From NCBI GenBank assembly GCA_958450365.1, contig CAUEEP010000133.1, forward strand, positions 124,001-188,000: a stretch of 64,000 bases of DNA, written 5' to 3'. The notes under the pieces are model-generated. The model saw only the letters and a program-made list of their open reading frames with translations. It searched no databases and was not told the DNA's origin. The DNA comes from Mesorhabditis belari (lineage: Eukaryota; Nematoda; Chromadorea; Rhabditida; Rhabditidae). Of the stretch, positions 10,493-21,824 are shown in pieces (the first letter of the stretch is position 1; each line of letters opens with the position of its first letter). Position numbers and translations under genes: made by a program.

Positions 10493-13400
10493 ATGAACGT
10501 CAGCCGACTGATTTCATTCATATTTTTATTTACTTTTTGTGTATTCGCTCAGAACTTCGATGGCTTTCCAAAATTCGGCAGAAATTTATGGGCCAATGGA
10601 GAGAATGTAAATTGATAGCGTTTATACTTTAGAAATCAGAATTTTCAGGTGACTTTAGAGGGAGTTGTGTCCTTTGAAATGAAAGATTGGCTGATCGATA
10701 ACGAGGCGAAAACAGAGATTTGGGGTAATGAGAGATGTATGGAAGATATGGCCGATCTTCGTGCTTCACTTTCGAGGATATTGAATGCGATGCTAAAGAA
10801 AAACCTTTCAACGTTAAACGATTTCGACAAAACTGTCACTATTCAAGGTTGGAATAAAGTTGATCATTTTTTAGGTCATTTTTTTATAGTAATCGACTCA
10901 AATGGTGGCTATAATGGAGGGTTTTTGAAGGGTCGAAAAGTGTTTGCTGGTCGTTTCGATGAATGTCGTGGGATAAAATACAATGGAGCTGATCGATCGA
11001 ATGTTTGGGAAGGGGATATGTTCAGGTTAGTGATGGTTATGCAACTAGATTATTCAACTAGGCTATTCAACTAGGCTATTCAACTAGGCTATCCAACTAG
11101 ACATTGGAATATTGCAATTTCTTTATTTCCAGATTCTACTTCGGCAAACAAAAAGATTCAATCTGTGCATCGGGATCGATCCTTTTCGCCTTTGATCAAT
11201 GTCTTCCCAAGTCATGCAAAGTAAATGAGATACGAAAACTTCTCGAGATCAAGGAACACAGTTGGTCGTCAAAGAATTCATTCTCTATTCTCTTCTAGAA
11301 GACATTTGCCTTGTCGTGAACAACGATTTCGCCAAAACGTACAACAAAAACAATTGGCTCTCCTGGTTTCTCGGGTTCGTTACTAGTTATCGATTTTATT
11401 AGAAAACAATTTTCATAGTAAACATTTTCAAAATATAATGTTAAAGTGACTCATGATCAACTGAAAATCGGTGATTTAGAATTCTCATGATAGCCATCTT
11501 CGTGGTGAGTGTTATTTCCGGAATCATCGACTATTTTCTCGCTGATCACATCGAGGGAACACAAATTAAAGATTGTAAGTAAAAGAAAACGAATAGATTT
11601 GCCTCAAAAAAAAGTTATGTTTACTCGACAAACTCTGCGAGTTTTGAAAGTTCCAAAGTCTCATTTCCGAGCTCTTTGATGTCGTTTCAGCAAAGTGCTT
11701 CGGAGATTCGAAGTAGTCCTCCAAACATCAGCATTGCGATTGTTGCCACACTTCTTTCTTTTCTTGCTATCCTCTTTAGTCATCTATCGATCACAATTTT
11801 CAGCTCTTCTAGTGAAATGGCTTGATGATGTTTGACCGGAGTGTCTGTGCTGCCTGCAAAATCGCTTGGATATGTTGCTGTCATGTCGAGCCGATTGCCA
11901 TTGAAGAAGTTGAACGCTACCATCTTGACTTGTTTAGAGCGCTATGTTTAGTACTTCCCAACTTCTCCAGCAAGAAGAGTACCAGTGACGAGGTGTCCTT
12001 CCGATCCAGATCTCATTTTTTTGCGAAACGTCCTTTCGATTTCAGCTCAAGTGTAGACGTTCAGTAATGACGCGGTAGTTTTCCTCCGATGAGTTCCTTC
12101 AGACGTTTCCCCAGTATTTGTGGCATTTTTGCTTGGTTGACGAGATCGATTACCGAAGACCATTTCTGGCGGATGAATGCGTCTATAATTAAACAGAATT
12201 AAATACTTAGTACGGTTTCAATAAAACTCTTATTACAGTACATTACGCAAAATTGTCCAGAATGAAAATTACACCAAAATTTTTCCTTTTTAAAGACCCT
12301 TATCCACGAAATAGATTCCCCGGCGGACTACGGTAGCCAGAGCAGCTTATAAGAAAAATACGATTTCAGTGCTCTGGTATCGTCTCTTCATCGCTTTCTC
12401 TCTATCGAGCAACGTGAAAGGCATTTTAAATACAAAAGGCACAAATAAGGTTGTTGTTTGAAAAATATCATAAGAATTCAAAGTTTACAATAGATTTGAA
12501 GTTAAAAGACGTATTTTTTTTGATTGTACAATTTCAGCCCGGTCAAATCGGTCCCCTTCATTGTATGCGCTTCTTGTCGATGGTCTGGGTCATCATGGGT
12601 CACACAAACGAGAATTTGATTTCATTAACATGTGAGTTAGAAAGAAAAACTATCGATGATGTCACGACGATACTTGATTTGCTTTATGAACTTGCAATTG
12701 CGTCTACGAATTGTTAGTTATGGTTCTAATTGTTGGTTGTTGTTTTAGTTGTTCTTTTAATTGTTCTAATGTAAAATTTGACTTAAACAAGCTAACCCTA
12801 GCTTAAAGAACTTTGCATCTAATCCTTTAAAAGTTAGTTTCTCTGACTTTTCTCTTACTTTTCTCTTACTTTTCTCCTAAAATCTAGATTCAGGAAAGCA
12901 AAAACTCCAAAGCGGCACCCAAAACGGCACTCAAATTACTCAAATTCATTAAAAAACACATAAAATCTAGGTTTTGTAAAGGAAAACCAGGATGCAATAT
13001 GCTTAAAATCAGCTATTATCGACATTTTTTCAGCAATTTTTCAGCAAATCCACTTGACATTCTTGAAATTTCGAAAAAAGCTCAATTCTATCTTCTCTCG
13101 AACACATTTTTCGCCGTTGACACATTCTTTTTCATTGGTGGCTTGCTGTTGGCTTATATTTGGTGAGTTTACCTATAATCGATTTATATAAAAAGCATCT
13201 TTTAAGGTTTAAAGAATTCAAGAAAAATCGTCGATTGGCTCTTTCTTTAAACGGTTGGCTCATGTTTTACATTCATCGAATTTTACGGTTCGTCATTTGG
13301 CAAGATTTATCAATAGAATCAATTAAAATTTAGATTATCTCCTCCCTACTATCTAGCTTTCTTCTTTTGGGGCTATATCTTTATCCCAAATATGCCCGAA

Positions 13401-15736
13401 TCTGCGAATCGTTTATTTTCTGGGTATACGAAATGTTTTGTGTTATTGTTTTGTGAAAAATCATATTTTTAGTGGTGGAGGTAATGATCCTTGCCGGAGT
13501 TTTTGGTGGCCAGCGATGCTTTACGTTCAGAATTTGGTTCATCCACAACATCAGGTTGTGGACTTTAAACAAAACGAGTTCATTTCAATATTTAGTGTTA
13601 TGGTGTCACTTGGTATCTGGCAGCTGACATGCAAATGTTTGTCTTTTCTCCGATTCTTCTCGTCACTCTGGCAATGAATTTGGTGAGGGTTTGTCTTGAT
13701 CGAGTCTTGGACTTGCAATGGACTTGCAATTGCGTCCACGAATTGTTAGTTTTTGTTCTAATTGTTAGTTGTTCTTTTAGGTGTTCTTTTAGTGGTTCTA
13801 ATGTAAAATTTGAATTAAACAAGCTAACCCTAGCTTAAAGAACATCTAATCCTTTAAAAGTTAGTTTTTCTTACTTTTCTTGTACTTTTCTCCTAGTTTT
13901 CCAGATTCTAAATTAAAAACAAAGTCTACAATTAGAGATTCTAATCTAAAAGCTGACTTAAACCAACTACAAACTACAAACACTTAAAGCAATCGATCAC
14001 AATCGATCAATCGATCAATTTAGCGACTCGGCCTCATCATTGCAGGATCAATTCTTTTCCTATCAACAAGCGGAAACATAGCCACAGTCTACCATTTCCA
14101 TTATCCACAAGGACCCCATGTTTTTGATTTACCCGATCCAAAAGAAAGCAATGGAGTGTGAGTTTTTTGCTTTGCATTTTTTTCAATGCTTTAACAAAAC
14201 TGTTTCAGTAACTACATGTGGTTAATGTATACCTCACCTTGGATTCGTTGTCAGATTTATGTAATTGGACTTCTCATTGGATACCTTTTGCAATACAAAA
14301 AACATCTAAAGATTAATAAGGTAACAAAAAGCGATGCAAAAGAACAAAAACAAAAAAAAACAATAAAACCCTTTTAGTGGCTAAACTTGTGTCTTCTACT
14401 TGCTTCAATGGCTTTTATGTTGTTTGATGTGATGGTTTTGCACTTAACACCACATGAGTGAGTGAATTTAACGTCAAAGCTCTTGAAGGCAAAGCTCTTG
14501 AAGGCAAAGCTCTTGAAGGCAAAGCTCTTGAAGGCAAAGCTCTTGAAGGCAAAGCTCTTGAAGGCAAAGCTCTTGAAGGCAAAGCTCTTGAAGGCAAAGC
14601 TCTTGAAGGCAAAGCTCTTGAAGGCAAAGCTCTTGAAGGCAAAGCTCTTGAAGGCAAAGCTCTTGAAGGCAAAGCTCTTGAAGGCAAAGCTCTTGAAGGC
14701 AAAGCTCTTGAAGGCAAAGCTCTTGAAGGCAAAGCTCTTGAAGGCAAAGCTCTTAAACATCAAAGCTCTTGAAGGCAAAGCTCTAAACGTCATCTTGAAG
14801 ACCATCTTTTAAATATTTTAAGTAAATTTAACGTGAAAGCATTACAATTGTAAGTCTATTTTTGATTAGGAAGTCAAAAATCCTAGGAATTGCTTCTCTT
14901 GCATTGCAAATAAGCTATCAAATCAAGAAAGTTGAATAATTCAATTCAAATCATACGTCTATAGTATTCAATTTCTTCTTGAATCAAAAATCTTATAAAA
15001 GGAAACGAAACGAAAGTTGTATTTGCAGTAAAGTGATGCCAATCTTCTGGCGAGCCATCTATTCAGCTTTCTCGAAGCCTTTATGGGGATTGTGTCTGTC
15101 ATTGATTGTCATTTCATGTTACTATGGATATGGAGGTAATCAAAACAAATGTACGAATAAAAAGTTAACCCACAGGCCTAATCAACTCATTCATGTCGTG
15201 GCCTGGATGGGCTCCATTGGGTCGTCTAACTTATTCAGCTTATCTCATTCACTATATGGTCATTTACTACTTGATCACCATTCATCCATCCGAGATCATT
15301 TGGGGAGATTATTTCGATATTGTAAGCTGTGACTTTGAAGTTTTCTATATTCTATATTATTCGAAAAATTTTAGTTCACTTCTTTCGCGATTCCAGCCAT
15401 TTTACTCACCTACTTTTTGTCGCTGTTTTGGAGTTCATGCTTTGAGGTGGCAATGGGAAAGGTGAAAGGACAATTAGGAATTTTAAAAATACATTTATTC
15501 AGCTCTCTATCAAAGTTCACTTTTGATAAGAAACGTTTATGTATTCATGATTTTTATAGGTTGAAAGCATTTTGATCGGAGGTCGACGTAAGCCTGAGGC
15601 AAAAAATGTCGAGATTAATCAAAACGGAAAAAAGATTGAGGTTGTTTGAGACAAAATTCATGAATCAGAAACTTTATAGACTCCAAATGATCACGAGAAA
15701 CCTCAGTCAACGATTGTTTCGATGGAAAAAGATTAA
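10493..15736 (+). CDS. NRF-6-like membrane acyltransferase (Acyltransferase_3 family)
   Basis: A multi-exon gene of about 16 exons. ATG 10493 follows a TTTTTTAG acceptor and opens a signal peptide (MNVSRLISFIFLFTFCVFAQ). The luminal NRF domain follows, with Cys at RCMEDMADLR, IDSNGGYNGGFLKGRK, FAGRFDECRGIKY and QCLPKSCKVN. The integral membrane acyltransferase part follows: FSLSSNVKGIL; the signature PGQIGPLHCMRFLSMVWVIM with GH; TFFFIGGLLLAYIW; CRSFWWPAMLYVQNLVHP; WYLAADMQMFVFSPILL; and PLGRLTYSAYLIHYMVIYYL. The last exon ends TPNDHEKPQSTIVSMEKD at 15736, with AATAAA near 15842. Worm relatives (nrf-6, ndg-4, rhy-1 family) are multi-pass ER or plasma-membrane proteins in lipid handling. Splice phases agree across the conserved part, so it looks functional despite insertions in its introns (11.6-12.2 kb recombinase relic, 14.48-14.79 kb minisatellite). 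Confidence 0.88.
11590..12185 (-). pseudogene. Decayed tyrosine recombinase fragment inside an intron
   Basis: Antisense to the acyltransferase, within its intron, a frame reads FFNGNRLDMTATYPSDFAGS, TPVKHHQAISLEELKIVIDR, stop, LKRIARKERSVATIAMLMFG, GLLRISEALC, stop, NDIKELGNETLEL. The block LLRISEAL followed by a ND-I resembles the first catalytic Arg region of phage-integrase-type tyrosine recombinases, and SLEELKIVID resembles the helix that precedes it. Further upstream, about 12060-12185, another frame reads DAFIRQKWSSVIDLVNQAKM. The HxxR...Y part is missing. A DIRS/PAT- or Crypton-type element is the likely source. Two in-frame TGA codons and frame changes show it is dead. Confidence 0.5.
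12687..13900 (+). repeat. ~190-bp direct repeat in two introns of the acyltransferase gene
   Basis: The stretch from about 12687 to 12880 recurs at about 13722-13900. Both contain TTGCAATTGCGTC(T/C)ACGAATTG, then AACAAGCTAACCCTAGCTTAAA and CTAATCCTTTAAAAGTTAG. The copies occupy two separate introns of one gene and have no obvious inverted ends. A mobile origin or intron-to-intron duplication is possible. Confidence 0.7.
14476..14785. repeat. 15-bp minisatellite (AAAGCTCTTGAAGGC) in an intron
   Basis: Eighteen exact, contiguous copies of the 15-mer (14476-14745), then degenerate ones. AACGTC flanks both sides. Because the unit is a multiple of three and lacks stops, it stays open in several frames on both strands (for example Lys-Ala-Leu-Glu-Gly), but it lies between acyltransferase exons and is not conserved protein. 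Perfect copies imply very recent expansion. Confidence 0.95.
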
Positions 15737-15884
15737 CCATTTATACAAGCATCTTGTTTCTTCTGTATAGCTTTTAAATTTTGTTTTATTTTTGTGCATT
15801 TGCTTTTATTCTAAATGATTAGAGCTTTAAATACAGAAGCTTTAATAAAGTGATTTTCGATTTTCTTACCGTAAATACTGGCTA

Positions 15885-16541
15885 GTAAAAAGGCTTTAAC
15901 CCATGCCATAAATAGAGATAAAAACTAGCAAATCTAGATGATGACGTTGACCTTCGAGTTCTTTCTTCTTTCGATTAAAGCCGAGCTTTATGTGCCGGCA
16001 CTTGCTGGCAGAATCTTCGGCATTTGGGATTCCGTTTTCGGGATCGGAGCCCAGCATGCTATGGTAAAGTTATCCATTTTGTATCTGATTTTAATGTTTA
16101 AAACTATTTTTCTGTTGTGTTGGATATCATTTTGGGATTAGCATACCGTAAATACTGTAATAGTACCGCACCTCCCTCGTACAGTCGCGTAGTCGCAAAA
16201 GTTTTTTAGTATTTCATTTTTTTCAAAGCGCCCGTACTTTCAAAAAAATGTGTCTTTGATATCAAAAAATAGCTGAAATTCAGGGCTATTTTTTGATACC
16301 TAAGCGCGCATTGTAGCATAAACCAATGTCGAGAAAAACTCGTTCAAAGCTAGACCACGCAACACTCCGCACCGTCATTATCTTTGGCATCAAAAAATAG
16401 CTGAAATTCAGGGCTATTATTTGATACCTCAGCGCGCATTGTAGCATAAACCAGTGTCGAGAAAAACTCGTTCAAAGCTAGACTACACAACACTCTGCAC
16501 CGTCATTATGGGGGTGGGGTACTATTACAGTATTTACGGCA
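15885..16541. repeat. Inverted duplicate of the Srh exon 2 region plus a family-1 MITE
   Basis: This ~650-bp block is a near-identical inverse of 17828-18476. It includes a copy of Srh exon 2 at about 15937-16060 (MMTLTFEFFLLSIKAELYVP, versus MMTLAFEFILL in the gene), the following intron piece, and a family-1 MITE (16144-16541). The similarity stops at the far MITE terminus, so one breakpoint coincides with a transposon end. No other Srh exon is next to it, so this copy is not a gene on its own. Confidence 0.85.
16144..16541. mobile_element. MITE, family 1, internally duplicated copy
   Basis: Ends are TACCGTAAATACTGTAATAG and CTATTACAGTATTTACGGCA. The interior contains two copies of a ~140-bp unit (GCTGAAATTCAGGGCTATT ... 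GCGCGCATTGTAGCATAAAC ... CCGTCATTAT). It is the mirror of the element at 17828-18217. Confidence 0.85.
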
Positions 16542-16613
16542 TGTCATTTTCTCATGTTAATGATGAAATGTTGGGAAATTTCTGTTCAAATCGCTGTTTA
16601 TTCAAAAAAACAT

Positions 16614-18694
16614 TTACTGTTGTCTTATCGCTGTAACAGAAACCGAAACAATCCTTTTTGAAACAATCGAATGAGTCAAATTTCTTGAAATCTTTGAGAT
16701 GCCAGCTAGTTCGAGAATATATTTTCGATATGGTTGAGTTAATAAAAGAAGAGAAATTGAAGAGATTGTTCCGTGGGATGAGATGATGGCAAAGAGGAAA
16801 TTGTTCAGTTCTGAATGGTAATTTTGATGGAATAATACAATAGATTACAAAAAAAAACAATAGATGATAAACCTGGATTGATAAACTTTGATTCGGAAAC
16901 CATAGCAAAGGCAAAATATCCCCATGGAGTAGCGATGGCTAATACAGGGATCATCATCTGACAATTATGAACGTTATTCTTGGGTTTTTGAAATAAAATG
17001 AATGAAATAATAATGAAATCTAAGTATTAAATGAAAATTCGAAATCTCTACATGTACTAAATCTAAATGTATAGCCATGATCACAAACCTGAACACAAAG
17101 TGAGACAAAGAATTTCTTTTGCATTCTTCTCGTCCGCGAACTCACTTGTAAACTCGTGTTTGAGATCAAATACATACACAAATAAATACTCAAAATAGCC
17201 TGGAATTGATTTTCGTCTTTTGTCTTTTCGTTTACTCAATAATTTACAGAAAACGATGTGACAACGATGTATCCAAAGATTGAACAAGCCACAAAGGTGA
17301 TACTGGAGAGATTCATGTATGGTGATAAAGGTTTAGCCATCACTACATAGATGTCGCTGAGGTTTAAGTGAAATGAAAAAGCTGGGTAAAGCTGGAATTG
17401 ATGTGTTTAGATATTGATCTACTGAAGCACTAACTTCAATAAGATTTTGAAAATTCTTTGTCCCTGTTCCCTGCTGTAAGTCGAGCAGCTCAAAGCCGGC
17501 AACTGGGAAAATCGGAAAGATCACATAGGAGATGCCAAAATAACAGACATAGCCGACTGTGTGCAATCTGAAATACTTGCATTTAAACCTACAATCAATG
17601 TGATAGAGCTGTAAATAGAAGCTTTAAAAGCTGTAAATAGATTTGTTCGTTTTCACGCATTGATAAAGCTTACTTGTATCGGCTATTCATGTCGAGTAAA
17701 CTCTGCAATTTGTAAAAGAAAAGTTGAATGACCGAGGCAGCGACCCAGCAAAGAGAAAGACAACTGATACCCTGAATTTCGATATTTTAATCGATTCATA
17801 TAGTAATCAACTTCAATTGAAATACCTACCGTGAATACTGTACCCCACCCCCATAATGACGGTGCGAAGTGTTGCGTAGTCTAGCTTTGAACGAGTTTTT
17901 CTCGACATTGGTTTATGCTACAATGCGCGCTGAGGTATCAAATAATAGCCCTGAATTTCAGCTATTTTTTGATGCCAAAGATAATGACGGTGCGGAGTGT
18001 TGTGTAGTCTAGCTTTGGACGCGTTTTTCTCGACACTGGTTTATGCTACAATGTGCGCTAAGATATCAAAAAATAGCTGAAATTCAGGGTTATTTTTTGA
18101 TACCTAAGCGCGCATTGTAGCATAAACCAATGTCGAGAAAAACTCGTTCAAAGCTAGACTACGCAACACTCCGGACCGTCATTATGGGGGTGCGGTACTA
18201 TTACAGTATTTACGGTATGCTAACCCCAAAATGACATCCAACACAACAGAAAAATTGCTTTAAACATTAAAATTAGATACAAAATGGATAACTTTACCAT
18301 AGCATGCTGGGCTCCGATCCCGAAAACGGAATCCCAAATGCCGAAAATTCTGCCAGCAAGTGCCGGCACATAAAGCTCGGCTTTAATCGAAAGAAGAATG
18401 AACTCGAAGGCCAACGTCATCATCTAGATTTGCTAGTTTTTATCTCTATTTATGGCATGGGTGAAATCCTTTTAAAGCTAATTTAAAGCTTAAAGAAGTG
18501 AACTAAAAAGTTTCAAATCGTAAAAGACGGATTTATTTTTTTTCTACCTGATACGTGGCTAAATGCACTCGATATTCTCTCATTTCTGTCGGCGTTTTTC
18601 TCAAGATACAATACAATGTGAATAGGTTTAATGGAATTGAGATAAATTGTAGAATATTTTCATAATTAATATATATATATGGAACCTCAAACAT
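16614..18694 (-). CDS. Srh-type seven-transmembrane chemoreceptor
   Basis: An intact reading frame can be joined from eight exons in agreeing phase. Exon 1 (ATG at 18694) includes QFISIPLNLFTLYCILRKTP with TEMREYRVHLATYQ, matching the Srh TM1/TM2 loop (KTP-x-x-M). Exon 2 (about 18296-18424) has KAELYVPALAGRIFGIWDSV. Later exons carry GISCLSLCWVAASVIQLFFY, LHTVGYVCYFGISYVIFPIF, LNLSDIYVVMAKPLSPYMNL, QVSSRTRRMQKKFFVSLCVQ, MMIPVLAIATPWGYFAFAMV, and the C-terminal signature NNFLFAIISSHGTISSISLL with QPYRKYI. SHG-S plus PYR is typical of the nematode Srh family. Such receptors act in chemosensory cilia; the ligand is unknown. A family-1 MITE lies in intron 2, and exon 2 is duplicated in inverted orientation downstream. 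Confidence 0.85.
17828..18217. mobile_element. MITE, family 1, in Srh intron 2
   Basis: Starts TACCGTGAATACTGTACCCC and ends TACTATTACAGTATTTACGGTA, with the same internally repeated structure as the inverted copy at 16144-16541. It sits between the exon-2 donor and the exon-3 acceptor and leaves the Srh frame intact. Confidence 0.85.
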
Positions 18695-19022
18695 CCGTTA
18701 GAAATGATTTTATAGTTTTATGAATTTTATGAATTTTATGAATTTTATGAAAATTTTTATATTAAAAGAATCGGTTTCAGTGATAAAAGATCACCTGTTT
18801 TCCTTTCACATTGCTTGGCTAATTATCAGATACATTTTTCTTCTCTTCTGGTTATTGTTGAGAATTCCTGTAATTTGCACTGTACACGTTTGTTTTGTTC
18901 GTTTCTCAAAAAAAAAACATTTTGAATGATAATCTAATCATAACAGCTAATACAAAAAGGAAGCTTTTTAGCCCTTTTACACTTTCAGACAAGTTATTTC
19001 TACAAGCTTTTATAGCTGAATA

Positions 19023-19867
19023 TACCGTATTTTCTCTAATAGTAGTGCACCCTGAGCGTTGCCTAAATTCCTCGAAATCTCGAGAACCGCTTATCAGAAC
19101 CTATCGATGTGGGGTCGGAAAATGTAGCTGACGATCAGATCTAGTGGGGGATTTGAGTGTTGAGCTTCTGCAAAAAGCTTGGAAACCGTAAAATAGTCAT
19201 CAACTCGGCTCGCCGGAGTGCACTACTATTAGGGAAAATCCGGTATTATACTTACTTGATGATTGTTCAAACAAGATCCCGATCATTTGAACTCAATTAC
19301 AACCAACTGTTAATTCATCTACCGTATTTTCTCTTATAGTAGTGCACCCTGAGCGTTGCCTAAATTCCTCGAAATCTCGAGAACCGCTTATCAGAACCTA
19401 TCGATGTGGGGTCGGAAAATGTAGCTGACGATGAGATCTTGTGGGGGATTTGAGTGTTGAGCTTCTGCAAAACTTTGGAAGCCGTAAAATAGTCATCAAC
19501 TCGGCTCGCCGGGGTGCACTACTATTAGGGAAAAGCCGGTACAGGAAAAACACACCTTTTAAATGGCGCACCGAACCCTTCAAGCACACCGAATGATTTC
19601 TAGAGTGATGCATAAGGAGAAATCTTGGCCTAAGCCTTTCTTCCTCATTTTCTACTGATAAAATACCGTATTCTCTCTAATAGTAGTGCACCCTCGAAAT
19701 CTCGAGAACCGCTTATCAGAACTTATCGATGTGGGGTCGGAAAATGTAGCTGACGATGAGATCTTGTGGGGGATTTGAGTGTTGAGCTTCTGTGAAAACT
19801 TTGGAAGCCGTAAAATACTCATCAACTCGGCTCACCGGAGTGCACTACTATTAGAGAAAATCCGGTA
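19023..19867. mobile_element. Three family-2 MITEs in direct orientation
   Basis: Copies lie at 19023-19245 (223 bp), 19320-19541 (222 bp) and 19664-19867 (204 bp). Each begins TACCGTATT(T)(T)CTCT and ends ACTACTATTAG(G/A)GAAAA(T/G)CCGGTA. Interiors are nearly identical (CCTCGAAATCTCGAGAACCG, GATGTGGGGTCGGAAAATGT). All three have the same orientation, separated by 74 and 122 bp of unrelated AT-rich DNA. The third copy lacks about 18 bases (GAGCGTTGCCTAAATTC) near its left end. Confidence 0.9.
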
Positions 19868-20990
19868 TATTCTTATCAAATTTAAGTTAATTTTTTGTTT
19901 CTGAGTGTTAAAAAAATGTTAAAAAGACAGGGTTCAAGATTTTTGACGAGATTTGTGGATTATCCTCTATTCAAACTGCAATTAATCCTCTTTTTGTTTA
20001 TTTTAATGATCAAATCAGAGATCAGAAGCTCATAATTGTAAACTTTTTTTGATTTATGACAAAATATTGAACTTTGAAAGGAAGAGCTGATAGATTTATC
20101 TAGCTTTAATTGTGTTTTTCTCTTTGATAGTGAGCCATTCCCGGGCCAACTATCAAATACTTGACTATCAACTATCAAACTATCAAATATTGGGTTGATG
20201 GAAGAGTCCTTTCCGATTTTTTGGGAGAGTACCTTAAATTTGCCTAATTTTGACGCTTTATAGCTCATTCTAAAGCTGAATTCAAGATGGATCGATTGGT
20301 AAAAACCGTTTTGAGATATCTCTTTTCTAAAAGTTTTTACAGTTATTTTAGTAAAGGTCGGCAGAGCCAAAAAATGGCTGTTTTCACGTTTCGTTAGTTT
20401 TCCGTGCAGAAACCTAGGCTAAAAACATGTGTTTCGTGATCAGCGTTAAAAATAAGCCCTAGACACGAAAGGACTTTTCCATCAACCCAATACTTGACCA
20501 AATTCATTTGCAAAAGCATCTATCAAGATTTGGATAAAAACTAGAAAAAAACAAATTCAAACTGAATAAGTTGTTTTATCAAATTGCGCGATTGAGACAA
20601 ATCTTGATAATAATTGACCTTTAATCGATGACAAAATCTGTTTATTAAATGATTCAAATAATGATTTAATCACGAGCACTCACAGTCAGAGATTGACTAT
20701 GAGTAATTGATTGCACGATATGATTGCATGATATGATTGCACCTTGATTGCCCTATGATTGCACCTTGATTGCCGAATTTTCGATGCAATACGATTGAAG
20801 CCAAACATCGTCTATCCGAATCATTCCTTTCTCTCATAAAAGAAGGGAATTTGATGCAGATGTTTGGAAATTTTCGTCTTAATTCCATTTCATTCGACTT
20901 TCCCACAAAACACAGCCATTTCTTCTGAGAATCGCCTGTCTCGACTAAAGAAAAGAAAAATAAATCTGCATTTATGAGCGATAAAGTAGT
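19868..20990. other. No gene seen; short repeats
   Basis: AT-rich. 20140-20190 repeats ACTATCAAA several times, and 20706-20775 repeats TGATTGCA(C/T) with short spacers (ATGATTGCACCTTGATTGCC twice). Open frames on the minus strand show no recognisable protein. Confidence 0.4.
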
Positions 20991-21000
20991 CAATATAAAA
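20991..21000 (+). promoter_or_regulatory. TATA-like element upstream of the His-rich gene
   Basis: TATAAAAAG sits about 55-60 bases before the ATG at 21053, leaving a very short leader. A GATA-type site (GCGATAAAG) lies about 15 bases further upstream. Both suit a highly expressed, perhaps gut-expressed, secreted-peptide gene; the tissue is inference. Confidence 0.45.
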
Positions 21001-21052
21001 AGCGACTAAATAAATACCGGTTTGGGATTTTAAAGAAGTAACTCACAAGGAA

Positions 21053-21612
21053 ATGTTCAAGGTTTTGGCGCTCATTGTTGTGGTGATGGCCGTTGTTGTC
21101 GTGTATGCTGAGGTGAGAAGATTTGAGGATTTGTAGGGTTAGATAGCCAACAGTTCTTACAATTACAAAAACGATTAGCAATTTTTAGGACGCTACCACC
21201 GGTGTCACTCGTCACCATCACCGAGATCATACTCGCCCTGAGGTTTCTTGCTAAACCTATTTCCACAATATTTTTTAAAAATCTCTTTACTAAAGCAAAC
21301 AAAACGATTAGCAACTGCCAATCAAACCCTGAAATTTCAATTTTGATTTTGGGTTTGATTGGCAGTGATCGTCATGAAGATCATAAGGTTTTGTAGATTC
21401 TATTCATTAGCAAAACAAAATTGTAGGGTGTCGGGAATCACAAGGATCATTCGAAGCATCCAAAAGATTTTCATGGAACTGGAAAGCCTAACTGGCACAA
21501 GGGAGAGCAAAAGGGAGAACATGGACATGGAGATCACAAGCACTCCCATAAACACCACAATAAGAAATTCACGAAGGCAAGTTGCTCTAAAAAGATTCTC
21601 AAGCTTATGTAA
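21053..21612 (+). CDS. Secreted histidine-rich small protein
   Basis: Exon 1 (21053-21112) is a signal peptide, MFKVLALIVVVMAVVVVYAE. Exon 2 (21189-21242) encodes DATTGVTRHHHRDHTRPE. Exon 4 (21427-21612) encodes GVGNHKDHSKHPKDFHGTGK then PNWHKGEQKGEHGHGDHKHS and a Cys-containing end before TAA. A short candidate exon near 21366 (SDRHEDHK) would need an off-site acceptor, so I join exon 2 to exon 4 directly, which keeps phase 0. The mature peptide is about 80 residues and roughly one quarter His, suggesting metal binding or an antimicrobial-like role; this is inference from composition. The terminal ATGTAA also contains a possible GTAAAA donor that could extend the transcript to a 22.7-kb exon. 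Confidence 0.65.
21315..21366. repeat. Perfect hairpin in a His-rich gene intron
   Basis: ACTGCCAATCAAACCC and its exact inverse GGGTTTGATTGGCAGT are separated by about 20 bases and abut the putative SDRHEDHK mini-exon. Confidence 0.7.
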
Positions 21613-21824
21613 AACTCGTAAATTCAATCCCTTTTATTTAAAGCCTTGCATCATTGCACTCAAAGAACGATGAAATCTCTCGTTTCTCTTCAATCTTTTT
21701 CTCTATCTTCTCGGGTACATCCTGGGTTCCTTTTAAAAACTTTTCTCTGCAAAAGTCTGGAAATTCTTTGCTGAGAAGAAAATGAACTTAAAAACTAACT
21801 ATAAGAATCAAAGTCAAAAGGGAA

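Noticed and set aside
14374..14812. Open frames of 104-143 codons on both strands
   Set aside because: Generated by the 15-bp minisatellite in an acyltransferase intron.
15938..16141. Separate plus-strand receptor gene
   Set aside because: It is only an inverted copy of Srh exon 2, without the other exons.
17230..17400. Srh pseudogene with stop and frameshift
   Set aside because: Two short introns (GTTAGT...TTCCAG and GTAAAT...TTCCAG) remove the apparent stop and frame change, leaving an intact frame.
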